DNA of 64,000 nucleotides from Paraflavitalea soli (GTDB lineage: Bacteria; Bacteroidota; Bacteroidia; Chitinophagales; Chitinophagaceae), in the NCBI RefSeq assembly GCF_003555545.1, contig NZ_CP032157.1, positions 1,988,546 through 2,052,545 on the forward strand, given 5' to 3'. Made by a program: the position numbers and the translations under genes. Of this stretch, positions 1-8,604 are shown in pieces (positions within the stretch are counted from its first letter, which is position 1; each line of letters begins with the position of its first letter). Under the pieces are notes generated by a model. The model was not told where the DNA came from. It was given only the letters and a program-made list of their open reading frames with translations, and made no database searches.

Positions 1-962
1 GGAGCCATCCCTTTACCAACGAGGCAGTAAGTGCATTGCAGGCCTGGAGCCGTACAGCCTATATCCATACAGGCGACCCCGATGCCGTAAACCTGCGGGC
101 TACGCCGGGCGGTATAGACCAAAATGGACTGCGGCAAAAATCATCGGCGTTTGCCAATGGCCTCTTCGACCGCTACGATCAGATCATACGCGAATCAGAA
201 GCCCGGTCTGCGGGCATTGCGCCGGCCATCGTATCGGGCGGCTATGAATTCAGGCTGCAGTTGGAAGGTGGTGATGTAGCGATCAGCCAGCAGCTGACCT
301 ACCTGGCGAGCCAGTTGGATATCGCTATCCGTGAGCGTATCGCCCGTATCAATACTACCGTGGTATATTTCCCCGAACCCAATACCGCTTTTAGAGTTGA
401 TGCAGTGGTATCCGCTACACGAAAGAGTGCTACACTCTTTGGCACCCGCGCACAAGAGGGCGCAACTGCAGTACGGCGCATATTGCGTACCCGGCCAACC
501 GGCGAGGTCTTGTTCGATTCAAGGGCCCGGCTGGCCACCCGGAGCGACCGGTTCGCCGTTGGTTCAGAAGGCGCAGGTTCATTCAGCCTGGAAGACGGTA
601 TCCTTGACCGGCTGACAGTGCAAGGTATCAAAACCATCGTGGCACAGGAACAATCCCATGCCGACGTAACCGACTTTATAAGGAGGATCAAGGAAGCTTA
701 TCCTGGCAGCCGCGATATGTCTGCCGAATATACCCGGCAACTGAACCTGCTTTATGCAAACTATGTAGCCATAGAAAGGCTGGCAAACGATGCTACCCTG
801 GATGCACTAAGAGCCGAATTGGCAAGGGCCGCCCCCGATTTCGATATGTCTGGCATCAGCGCCTGCCTGGTTACCAGCACCCCTCAAAGTCTCACTCAGA
901 TCAAGCAGATCGCGATAGAGATAAGCCGTACCATCGCTCAATTCATCAGGCGATATATTTAG
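1..962 (+). CDS. Partial protein of unknown function, last upstream gene of an eCIS-type cluster
   Basis: The reading frame is open from base 3, so the real start lies before the window; the TTG at 36 is not a convincing start. About 320 residues are visible. I do not recognise a family. The C-terminal half is helical and rich in Arg, Glu and Ala; there is no signal peptide or membrane segment in the visible part, which suggests a cytoplasmic or particle-associated protein. It ends 24 bases before a pentapeptide-repeat gene and is read in the same direction as the DUF4157 and AAA genes, so membership of an eCIS cluster is inferred from context only. It could be the C-terminal domain of a larger cargo or baseplate-associated protein. 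Confidence 0.6.
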   Translation, partial: SHPFTNEAVSALQAWSRTAYIHTGDPDAVNLRATPGGIDQNGLRQKSSAFANGLFDRYDQIIRESEARSAGIAPAIVSGGYEFRLQLEGGDVAISQQLTYLASQLDIAIRERIARINTTVVYFPEPNTAFRVDAVVSATRKSATLFGTRAQEGATAVRRILRTRPTGEVLFDSRARLATRSDRFAVGSEGAGSFSLEDGILDRLTVQGIKTIVAQEQSHADVTDFIRRIKEAYPGSRDMSAEYTRQLNLLYANYVAIERLANDATLDALRAELARAAPDFDMSGISACLVTSTPQSLTQIKQIAIEISRTIAQFIRRYI

Positions 963-986
963 ATTGACCAATAGTAAAATTGATCT

Positions 987-1496
987 ATGCACCAACAAGC
1001 GAACCAACTTTTACGCAACGATGTGGAGACCTTCAATGCCTGGCGGATAGAACATCCCGACGAAGAGATCGATTTGTCCGGGCAAGTGTATGATGGATGC
1101 GAACTTTTTGAAGCGTATCTCTTTCATATCAATTTTACCGGTTGCAGCTTCAGGGGCGCCAACTTGCAGGAATGCCTGTTCTCCGGTGCAATACTGGACA
1201 AAGTCGATTGCACAGGCGCCAATTGCTCCTTTGTACAATTTGGTCCGGCAGAACTGATCAACGTAGCGTTACAAAACAAATTGGGAGGCTATCTCTTGCA
1301 GGGAGCCAGCCTGCGGGAAGCCATATTCACCAATGCCGATCTCTCCAGGTCATCATTCCGCGAAACAGATGTTGAAGGGGCTGATTTTAGGGGTGCGATC
1401 CTTAGAGGCACCAAATTCTTCCACACCAATTATGAAGCTGCCCGCTTTGATGACAACGCGGGCGACCAGGCATTGTTCTTACCCATCAATCAGTAA
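987..1496 (+). CDS. Pentapeptide-repeat protein
   Basis: 169 residues. From about residue 45 to the end the sequence follows the A(D/N)LxX pentapeptide pattern (for example FRGANLQECLFSGAIL, FTNADLSRSSFRETD, ADFRGAILRGTKF), which in this family folds into a right-handed quadrilateral beta helix. The first 40 residues are a non-repeat cap. No signal peptide. Pentapeptide proteins have many roles (DNA mimicry, scaffolding, effector domains), so function cannot be assigned from the fold. It lies between the truncated gene and the DUF4157 genes, all on one strand with short gaps, so it is probably co-transcribed with the eCIS genes and may be cargo or an accessory factor (inference). Confidence 0.85.
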   Translation: MHQQANQLLRNDVETFNAWRIEHPDEEIDLSGQVYDGCELFEAYLFHINFTGCSFRGANLQECLFSGAILDKVDCTGANCSFVQFGPAELINVALQNKLGGYLLQGASLREAIFTNADLSRSSFRETDVEGADFRGAILRGTKFFHTNYEAARFDDNAGDQALFLPINQ

Positions 1497-1514
1497 AGAT
1501 CAAAATCAATCAGT

Positions 1515-3191
1515 ATGAGACCTACCTATATCCGCCGCATTCGCCGCAAACCAACCGCTTCCAAAGACAATCCTGTCTTTCGCAAAGAAGGACAAAAGGA
1601 AAACACCTTCTTTGGAGAAGCTGCTGCCGGGCCTTTCTTTGCACCCAGCCCTGTACTGCAACGGAAATGTGCCAGCTGCGCCAATGAAGAAAATGAAATA
1701 AACCGGCTGCCGGAGAAAAAGGAAGAAGATGAAAAGAAAGTACAACGCAAGGAAGAAAAAAAAGAGGAAGACCTGAAGGTGCAGCGTATGACAGGCAAAG
1801 AAGAGGAAGAGAAAAAACTGAACCGTAAAGAGCATAACGACACTGCCACTACCGAAACCACGGCCAACTATATAAGCGGTATAGACGGAAAGGGAGAAGC
1901 CCTTTCTTCCCAATCGCAGGATTTCTTTGGCAGCCGCATGGGCTACGACTTTGGTCATGTACGCATACATACCGGTGCCGCCGCCGCCCAAAGCGCCAGG
2001 GACATCAATGCACAAGCCTATACCTACCAAAACCATATTGTGTTTGATGAAGGGAAATACAATGATCAATCAGCAGCCGGTAAAGAACTGCTGGCCCATG
2101 AATTAACCCATGTAGTACAACAAGGAACTGCCGGCGAGAGCAATGAAGACGCTGTATCCAGACGGATCAATATCACCACACCCTATCCGACCATAGAAGA
2201 TTTTGAGCCTGCCGCGCAGTTCCGCGCACAAAGCAGGGCCCTCGGACGCTGCGATAGCGTGTTGAATGGTACCACACAGTTGCCCTCCCTGGGCGCCCGC
2301 AACTTTGAGCAGGCATTGGTAAAACCCGACCTGGACGAAAGGAACCTGGACAGTATTCCACGGCCCAACCTGGGCGACCCCGCCCTGGATGGCGTACGCG
2401 CCAACAAACTAGAGTTGTCGTATGGATCCTATGGTAAAAGCGTAAAGCTGGTCCAGGAAGCATTGATAGCCTGGGGACAGGGACTGGATGAACCAGTACC
2501 CTTATTGCCCAAATACGGCGCTGATAAGGACTATCGTGGTGAAACAAAAGGCGCGGTGATCTTCTTCCAGGAAAAACATCCGGGGCTTGCTGTTGACGGC
2601 ATTGTAGGTGATCTTACGTTGGCGGAACTACAAAAGGAAATGAAGCAACTCACCGGGTCGATCTTCTCCATTAAAACAATAGGCGTGAATAATTTTACAG
2701 GGCTTATTCATATCCCGCCGCCATCAGCCAAATGGACACCCATCGTCACCAATACCAACTCCTTTTTTAACAACTCTATCGATACCTTCGACCAGGCGCG
2801 GCTGGCAGGTCAGTTTGCGAAATGTAATGTGAAGTTTGTAACACTTACCTACCTGGATGCGGGCGGCGTAGTACCCTCCATCCTCCAACATGAAAGGGTA
2901 CATGAAAAAGATCAATTGAAGACCATCAACAATCACCTGGTGAATTGGGATGTGTCCCTTGGCATTGCACAGGCCGTCAACTTCAAATTCAAAGCGGCCA
3001 ACAGGGCCGACGCGGATAAAAAGCTATATATATTGTTGGGTATTTCCGATCCGCTGCAGTTATCACAAAGTATTATGCAGGAGCTCTCACGGGATAACCT
3101 GAAGTTTCACCAATCGGCGGCGGGACAAGGTGTATCTACCAGTTTGGGATTACCTTCCTGTACGCGGGTAGAATTCACGTTGTCGAAGTAA
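1515..3191 (+). CDS. DUF4157 (eCIS core) protein with peptidoglycan-binding and HExxH C-terminal regions
   Basis: 558 residues. Visible parts in order: a basic leader (1-30, RRIRRKP), an FF...FF stretch (32-42), QRKC-x2-C at 49-55, a charged Lys/Glu linker with repeated VQRK units (65-105), the DUF4157 domain (about 120-205) ending in HELTHVVQQ (195-203), a peptidoglycan_binding_1-like segment (about 303-376, GKSVKLVQEAL and VDGIVGDLTLAEL), and a C-terminal region with a second zinc-protease-like motif HERVH (459-463). DUF4157 proteins are typical of eCIS clusters, where they are proposed cargo toxins or cargo carriers. No signal peptide, as expected for particle-loaded cargo. The leader is almost the same as in the next gene. 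The C-terminal HExxH being a catalytic toxin site is inference; a third zinc ligand was not identified. Confidence 0.85.
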   Translation: MRPTYIRRIRRKPTASKDNPVFRKEGQKENTFFGEAAAGPFFAPSPVLQRKCASCANEENEINRLPEKKEEDEKKVQRKEEKKEEDLKVQRMTGKEEEEKKLNRKEHNDTATTETTANYISGIDGKGEALSSQSQDFFGSRMGYDFGHVRIHTGAAAAQSARDINAQAYTYQNHIVFDEGKYNDQSAAGKELLAHELTHVVQQGTAGESNEDAVSRRINITTPYPTIEDFEPAAQFRAQSRALGRCDSVLNGTTQLPSLGARNFEQALVKPDLDERNLDSIPRPNLGDPALDGVRANKLELSYGSYGKSVKLVQEALIAWGQGLDEPVPLLPKYGADKDYRGETKGAVIFFQEKHPGLAVDGIVGDLTLAELQKEMKQLTGSIFSIKTIGVNNFTGLIHIPPPSAKWTPIVTNTNSFFNNSIDTFDQARLAGQFAKCNVKFVTLTYLDAGGVVPSILQHERVHEKDQLKTINNHLVNWDVSLGIAQAVNFKFKAANRADADKKLYILLGISDPLQLSQSIMQELSRDNLKFHQSAAGQGVSTSLGLPSCTRVEFTLSK

Positions 3192-3226
3192 AATATACAG
3201 GCCTTGTATCCAATAAATCATACAAT

Positions 3227-4009
3227 ATGAAACCAGCTTACCTCCGCCGCATTCGCCGCAAGCCGGCAGCCTCCAATGACAATCCCGTCTTCCGGAAAGA
3301 AGGACAAACGGAGAACACCTTTTTTGGAGAAACAGCCCCGGGTGCTTTTTTTCAACCAACTGCTACCATACAACGTAAGTGCGCAAAATGCGAGGACGAG
3401 GACAAGCAGGCCCATGAACTTACCCATGTGGTGCAGCAAAGCAAGGGGGCACAGGGCAGTAAAAGCGTGCAGCGCAAAGATGCAAAGCCGGCCAAACCCA
3501 AACAACCCGTAGTAGTCTGCGACCGGTCTGTTGTTGCAGCAGTAAGGCAGGAAGCGTTTTTAAAAGCACAGGTAACCATGTTCCGGCTCAGAGGCGTGCA
3601 TCCCAACCTGGGCGCTTACCAGCAAAGGGAGGCTTACAACCTCGCCAGGCGTACCATTTCACGTAGCCTCTCTCTCGATCAGACCATTGACATCATTGAA
3701 AAAATGGTGACCGTATTGTCATCCAACGAACGGGTGGAATGCGGGCCCGAGATCGATGCCTGTTCCGATTGGAATGCTTACGTGGTAGGCAACCGGCCAC
3801 CCATGCACACCTGCAATAAGTTCTTCGACTTGTCCCATGATGAACAGGTAAAGACCATTCTCCACGAAGCTGCCCATGCCGTGGGCATCGGTGAGCCCGG
3901 AAAAGAAGCTTATATCTTCGGCTTCGACTGCAGCAATCCTACCCTGGGATCCTTTGACACAGCCGACTCCTGGGCCTATTTTGTATTATGTGCTTCCCAT
4001 ACCACGTAA
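3227..4009 (+). CDS. eCIS cargo-like protein: shared leader, minimal DUF4157 motif, aspzincin-like metalloprotease
   Basis: 260 residues. Residues 1-60 closely match the upstream DUF4157 protein (RRIRRKPAAS, FF stretch, QRKC-x2-C at 49-55). The rest of the DUF4157 domain is missing: only HELTHVVQQ (63-71) remains, followed by a short Lys/Pro linker. The C-terminal domain carries HEAAHAVG (213-220) and, 30 residues on, DTADSWAYF (244-252); HExxH plus a downstream Asp in a G/DTADxxAYF-like context is the pattern of aspzincins (deuterolysin / lysine-specific metallo-endopeptidase group). Several Cys could form disulfides. Start at 3227 is the ATG that aligns with the paralogue. Likely a secreted protease effector delivered by the injection system (inference). 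Confidence 0.8.
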   Translation: MKPAYLRRIRRKPAASNDNPVFRKEGQTENTFFGETAPGAFFQPTATIQRKCAKCEDEDKQAHELTHVVQQSKGAQGSKSVQRKDAKPAKPKQPVVVCDRSVVAAVRQEAFLKAQVTMFRLRGVHPNLGAYQQREAYNLARRTISRSLSLDQTIDIIEKMVTVLSSNERVECGPEIDACSDWNAYVVGNRPPMHTCNKFFDLSHDEQVKTILHEAAHAVGIGEPGKEAYIFGFDCSNPTLGSFDTADSWAYFVLCASHTT

Positions 4010-4055
4010 AGGGCATAGGCCATAACTTTTATTATCCTTAAATTACACCAATTCA

Positions 4056-5417
4056 ATGGCTGTGTTGCATACCATACCGAAACATACAGAACCATCCAGC
4101 GCTATTGGATCGGCGATTGCCGGCCTGCGCACCATCATTGCCCAAAGACTGCAAACTCATTATGATGGTACCGCCTTCAACCTCCATAGCTGGCTGCAGC
4201 AGGCCTTTGGCGATAACCTCGTACAGCCCGATATTGCCCGGCACCTGCCCCAGCCACCTACACCTGAAGAGTGGATCATTCTTATTCTCGCTTTAACCCC
4301 TCATATACGCACCGACTTCTTTGAATCCCTTATAGCCGAACACCTGCCCAATGGCGGCGACTTTGCAGAGTTTGGCGGTATCAAAGGCCAACACCACCGC
4401 GGTGTTTTACCTACCGGCGAAACCGCCCAGTTTATCATTGCCGGTACCGACCTCGAAAAAAGGGTAGGGGTGCAGCACCTCTTTGATAATACCCATTACT
4501 TTTATCAGCAGGATATTCTCTGGTTGGAAACCGTGCGCGAAGGAGAGCCCCTCATGAGTGGCCGTATCATCCTCTCGCCCGAATGGGTCCATTTCCTGTT
4601 GACCGGTCAGGCTGCCAGGCCAAAGTTCAGCGCCGATTTCCCGGCCCGCCTTACTACCACCAAAATGGAAAAGGACGACCTGGTATTACACCCCTTTACA
4701 GAAGAGCAGATCGAAGATATCCGGCGTTGGCTCACTTATCACCCTGAGCTGGAATCTGATGCCAACCTTTCCCGCAAGATCAATGCCGGCTACCGCGTAT
4801 TGTTCTATGGTCCTTCCGGTACCGGTAAAACCCTTACCGCTACTTTACTGGGGAAGGAGTTTGGGAAGGATGTATACCGCATCGATCTGTCACAGATCGT
4901 GTCCAAGTACATTGGTGAAACAGAAAAGAACCTGGGTAAAATATTCGACCGCGCCGAGCACAAAGACTGGATATTGTTCTTTGATGAGGCCGATGCCTTA
5001 TTTGGTAAGCGGACCAATGTACAAAGCTCCCACGATAAATTTGCCAACCAGGAAGTCTCCTTCCTCTTGCAACGCATAGAAGATTTCTCCGGCCTCATGA
5101 TCCTCGCTTCCAATCTCAAAAGCAATATTGATGACGCTTTCCTGCGCCGCTTTCATTCCATTGTTTATTTCCCCATGCCCAATGCCCAGGAGCGCTTAAA
5201 GTTGTGGAAACATTCCATGCCTGCTTCCATCAGGTCAGGCCCCAATGTATCACTGCCCGCCATTGCAGAGACCTATGAGATCAGCGGTGCTTCCATCATC
5301 AATGTGATCCAATACGCTTCCCTCAAAGCCCTCAGCAGGGAAAATAAACTGCTCATGCAGGAAGACCTGGTGGATGGGATCACGAGGGAGTTAAGAAAAG
5401 AAGAAAGGGGGATTTGA
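4056..5417 (+). CDS. AAA ATPase of the eCIS (Afp15-like)
   Basis: 453 residues. The N-terminal 230 residues include the block EFGGIKGQHHRGVLPTGE (105-122), characteristic of the eCIS-associated AAA proteins as I know them. The C-terminal half is a classical AAA module: Walker A GPSGTGKT (252-259), pore-loop region around SKYIGETEKN, Walker B LFFDEAD (307-313), sensor 1 ILASN (349-353), Arg pair FLRRF (363-367). In Afp, PVC and related particles this ATPase is encoded at the 3' end of the structural operon and is implicated in assembly or disassembly. It begins 46 bases after the protease-like cargo gene, consistent with one transcript. It is the best evidence that this region belongs to an eCIS. 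A T6SS ClpV origin is excluded by the single classical AAA module. Confidence 0.9.
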   Translation: MAVLHTIPKHTEPSSAIGSAIAGLRTIIAQRLQTHYDGTAFNLHSWLQQAFGDNLVQPDIARHLPQPPTPEEWIILILALTPHIRTDFFESLIAEHLPNGGDFAEFGGIKGQHHRGVLPTGETAQFIIAGTDLEKRVGVQHLFDNTHYFYQQDILWLETVREGEPLMSGRIILSPEWVHFLLTGQAARPKFSADFPARLTTTKMEKDDLVLHPFTEEQIEDIRRWLTYHPELESDANLSRKINAGYRVLFYGPSGTGKTLTATLLGKEFGKDVYRIDLSQIVSKYIGETEKNLGKIFDRAEHKDWILFFDEADALFGKRTNVQSSHDKFANQEVSFLLQRIEDFSGLMILASNLKSNIDDAFLRRFHSIVYFPMPNAQERLKLWKHSMPASIRSGPNVSLPAIAETYEISGASIINVIQYASLKALSRENKLLMQEDLVDGITRELRKEERGI

Positions 5418-5571
5418 GGCTGATTAAGTAAACAGATTTAATATTGGAATTTTGCAGGATCCTGCTTAAAATTCCAGAACAGCAAAATAACAATTCGTTT
5501 AGCCCCTGGCTTGTAGTAATATACAATTTGTATGTACTTATTAACGATGCCTATCCGGGTGTATTTTCTTT

Positions 5572-5721
5572 TTATAGAGGTTTTCCTTTTACGATAATAG
5601 AAACAAAAGGAATCGGAACTCCTTTTTCATCCGTGACCCTGCCGGTGATCGACAGGACCTGTGCCAACAGCGGGCCTGTCAGCAGCAGCATGCTCATTGC
5701 AAGCATCAACGTTTTTCTCAT
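5572..5721 (-). pseudogene. Remnant of a SusC/RagA-type TonB-dependent receptor (first 49 codons)
   Basis: Reading the minus strand from the ATG at 5721 gives a signal peptide (MRKTLMLAMSMLLLTGPLLA, then Q) followed by ITGRVTDEKGVPIPFVSI, the opening strands of a CarboxypepD_reg-like domain as found at the N-terminus of SusC-family receptors. A TAA at 5572 stops it after 49 codons, and no receptor-like sequence follows in any minus frame before the AAA gene. A full gene would need about 1000 codons. This is a truncated gene left beside the end of the eCIS cluster. An ORF on the opposite strand (5444-5749) is its shadow. Confidence 0.65.
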
Positions 5722-5772
5722 GTGCGTTTTGTATTTGGTTTATAGTTGAAAAAACAACGTCTTGGAAACAGC

Positions 5773-6055
5773 CAGGTACCGGCAGGGTAGGGCATAGCAC
5801 TTCCATGCCGGCTTACGCCAGCAGCGGTCAGTAGCTGAAACAGGTACGGTCGGGGCATACCCGGTCCCTGCCGGTTTTGCACCAGCAATCGTAAGAAGCT
5901 TACCTGGAATGGCTATACCAGTAGCTGTAAAAAAATGGTCTTAAAACTGTTTTGGCAGGTACGGTCAGGACATGCCTGATCCGTGCCGGTTTACACCAGC
6001 AATCGTCGGAGTTAATTTGAATGGCTATACTAAAGAGTGGGTATGAATGGCTTCA
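5773..6055. repeat. Three diverged intergenic repeat units, each able to form a hairpin
   Basis: Units begin CAGGTAC at 5773, 5841 and 5956. Units two and three share the hairpin region, CACCAGCAATCGT, and AATGGCTATAC; unit one keeps the hairpin, the CCAGCA part and the AGTAGCTGAAA end but lacks the last block. Stems differ in sequence between units yet still pair (GGTACGGTCAGG with CCTGATCCGTGCC in unit three; CCGGCA with TGCCGG in unit one). No intact gene covers 5722-6316. Read on the minus strand, units two and three resemble a short Cys-rich peptide, but with stops and a one-base shift between copies. Confidence 0.6.
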
Positions 6056-6316
6056 CGGGTAATAGCGCGTACGCTTAAAACTTGGGTGAGGACCTGTATC
6101 TGGTGCGAAGAAGAAATGGTAGTGGATACCATAGCAATACAGTGCAGTCTGGCTGCGGGTGAATTTTTCTCATGTGTCCTGGTTTTGTTTTTAAAATGGT
6201 GCTCGATCCTAAAAGTACGTTAAATAACATAAAACACGTTGCTCCTAATCCATAAATTCTACTTTTTTATCCGTGTTTCCACTTATATGATTATATCCGA
6301 TACCATAACGTAGTCC

Positions 6317-7576
6317 CTACTTCAATACCAGCCTGATCTCGTTATTCTTCTTCATATCCGTATTCAGTCCCAGCGCCTGCACCTGTTGCCCATACCTTAT
6401 GCGCAGTTCCGCCGTATTGGGCGGTATCGAACCAAGGTTATCCGCCATAAACAGCAGCGAGTTTTCACCTCTTTCCAATCGGATCGGAATCTTCTGCACT
6501 GCATTCTTCACCGGAAATCCTGTAACGATCCATTTACCATTCAGCCGCAAAGAAATACTGTCCCCATCCTGTACCGCACCATCCCACAACTCCAGCATCA
6601 CATCAGCCGTATCTACCGCAATAGTAGCCACCGGCTCCGTGGTCCTGGCCGCCACCTGGTCATTGAGTTTTTGCTGCACTATAGCCTTGTGGTAAACATC
6701 CGCCACCAGGAACGTAGCATAAGCATTCGAGCGGTTACTGAAAGTAAATCCATATTCCCGGCCATCCGTTTTCATATACAGGGACCCGGTATTGGGTTGG
6801 ATGCCTCCGTAATTGTCAGCGAAAAAAACAAACAGGTTCCGCCCCGTATCCAGCCGCACCGAAAACTCCCTGTTGCGGTCATTGACTTCCTGCCGGTAAA
6901 ACAAAGGCTTCCCATTGTGCAGCAGCGTCACCGTATCCTTATCATACTTTTCCTGGTCCTCCACCTTCAGCAAGGCAAGACTGTCGCCCGATACAATACG
7001 ATCATATATACCCAGGTAAATGCCGCTCGTCTCCGGCTGCAGAATACGCCGTACACTCGAATCTGCCAGCGGGTTATTATTGATCTTTTTGAGCCTGATG
7101 CTGTCCCGGTACAAAAAATCCCGGATCGTCACTTTACTGCTTTCCCAGATCTCGTCCCCTTCATAGAGCCCCCGCATCCAGAAGTCAGCCTTATCTATCC
7201 ACTTGCGGTTTACCAACAATTGATTGTTCCGGAAGTCAAACGTGCCGTTGAGATACCACAGCCAGGTGCCCAGTTTGAAAGGCGTTTCCTGTAATGGATA
7301 CTTGCCACGACTGATCCCCAGTTGCCCGTCATTCTTGCGCACCAGCAACAACTCATAGATGCCTTTAAAGCTGCCGTATTGTAGTTTTATTTTGGCAGGA
7401 TACAATTGCCCCTGATCGGGCATGCCTATCTGAAGATCCAGGATAATAGCCGAAGAGGAACCTGCATACGGCTTACGCGTCATTTGCCAGCTGCCGGTCC
7501 ACTTGTCCGTTTGGGCCATGGCCCATGTTGCCGTACAAACAAATAAGAAAAGAAGGGCGGATACTTTATGTTGCAT
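6317..7576 (-). CDS. Secreted protein of unknown function with a duplicated C-terminal domain
   Basis: 419 residues with a clear signal peptide (about 1-21, ending AMAQ). Two related segments lie in the C-terminal half: DTVTLLHNGKPL...ADNYGGIQPNTGSLYM and DSISLRLNGKWI...ADNLGSIPPNTAELRI, so the protein contains a tandem duplication of a beta-rich domain of roughly 70-80 residues. The N-terminal half (WTGSWQM, YGSFKGIYELLLV) looks like a beta-rich periplasmic or surface module. I do not recognise a named family or catalytic motif. It is divergent from the DUF2157 operon, with 55 bases between starts; no link in function can be shown. Confidence 0.8.
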   Translation of the reverse strand: MQHKVSALLFLFVCTATWAMAQTDKWTGSWQMTRKPYAGSSSAIILDLQIGMPDQGQLYPAKIKLQYGSFKGIYELLLVRKNDGQLGISRGKYPLQETPFKLGTWLWYLNGTFDFRNNQLLVNRKWIDKADFWMRGLYEGDEIWESSKVTIRDFLYRDSIRLKKINNNPLADSSVRRILQPETSGIYLGIYDRIVSGDSLALLKVEDQEKYDKDTVTLLHNGKPLFYRQEVNDRNREFSVRLDTGRNLFVFFADNYGGIQPNTGSLYMKTDGREYGFTFSNRSNAYATFLVADVYHKAIVQQKLNDQVAARTTEPVATIAVDTADVMLELWDGAVQDGDSISLRLNGKWIVTGFPVKNAVQKIPIRLERGENSLLFMADNLGSIPPNTAELRIRYGQQVQALGLNTDMKKNNEIRLVLK

Positions 7577-7631
7577 AGGATAAACTATTGAATAAAATTA
7601 GCGACTTTTATTAAACTAAACAGGCCAGCCT

Positions 7632-8594
7632 ATGCTACCACTCGACAGGGAAGACATCCACATCATCAGCCGGAACAGCACCTGGCAGCCCCCCGGCGTT
7701 GAACAGGCCCTGAAGGACAACGTCTACAATGACAAAAGCAACTGGCAAAAATTCCTCCACTGGCTGTTCATAAGCCTCGGCATCGGCTTCACCACCGCCG
7801 GCATCCTTTTCTTTTTTGCCTACAACTGGGCCTCCCTCCACAAGTTTGTAAAAATAGGATTGATAGAGGGCCTCCTTGTGATCATGGCCACCCTCATCGT
7901 TTTTACCAGGCTGCACCTCACCGTCAAAAACATATTGCTCACCGGTATAGCCGTACTGATCGGCGTATTGTTCGCCGTCTTTGGACAGGTATACCAAACC
8001 GGCGCCAACGCATATGACCTCTTCCTCACCTGGACCCTCGCCATTACCTTATTCGTGCTCATCGCCAATTTTGCCCCCTTATGGGTACTGTACATCCTGC
8101 TGATCAATACCACCCTCATATTATACGAACAGCAGGTGGCCAAAGACTGGCCCGAAATATTGATATTCATGATACTGTTTCTCCTGGATAGCCTGTGCTT
8201 ATTGGTTGCCCTGGTACTGGCCAGATACAAGCCATCCCTGCAGTCCCCTGCCTGGTTCAATATCTTATTGGCCCTCGCCGCCGTTACCATGGCGACCATG
8301 GGCATGATCGCCGGCATTTTTGGCCACCGCCAACCTGCCTTTATTGTCCTTATCCTGGCAGTGGGCGGACTCTATACAGCCGGTTTCTTATACGGATTAC
8401 AGCGGAAAAGCCTGTTTTACCTGGCCCTCACAACCTTCAGCGTCATCATCATCCTGTCAGCCTTTTTCATTAAGCTCTCCGACGGTGCAGGTATGTTCTT
8501 ATTCACCTCCCTGTTTGTAATAGCCAGCGTTACCATCCTGATAAAAAAACTGATCGACACCCAACGCAAATGGTCACAGGAAATACCTGTTTAA
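7632..8594 (+). CDS. DUF2157 multi-pass membrane protein
   Basis: 320 residues. A soluble N-terminus of about 40 residues (REDIHIISRNSTW, then NDKSNWQKFLHW) precedes about nine hydrophobic segments, the layout of DUF2157 proteins. The family is uncharacterised. It is the first gene of a three-gene unit with the DUF4401 protein (10-base gap) and the GDYXXLXY protein (overlap), an arrangement known in many bacteria, so the three probably form one membrane complex (inference from conserved association). No catalytic residues can be named. Confidence 0.85.
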   Translation: MLPLDREDIHIISRNSTWQPPGVEQALKDNVYNDKSNWQKFLHWLFISLGIGFTTAGILFFFAYNWASLHKFVKIGLIEGLLVIMATLIVFTRLHLTVKNILLTGIAVLIGVLFAVFGQVYQTGANAYDLFLTWTLAITLFVLIANFAPLWVLYILLINTTLILYEQQVAKDWPEILIFMILFLLDSLCLLVALVLARYKPSLQSPAWFNILLALAAVTMATMGMIAGIFGHRQPAFIVLILAVGGLYTAGFLYGLQRKSLFYLALTTFSVIIILSAFFIKLSDGAGMFLFTSLFVIASVTILIKKLIDTQRKWSQEIPV

Positions 8595-8604
8595 AAGCAA
8601 ACCC

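Noticed and set aside
3227-4009. The shortened DUF4157 gene as a pseudogene
   Set aside because: The frame is intact from leader to C-terminus, and the protease-like domain keeps its zinc residues.
5444-5749. 101-codon plus-strand ORF after the AAA gene
   Set aside because: It lies opposite the SusC remnant, and its translation has no family features; the minus-strand reading gives a signal peptide and a receptor-like start.
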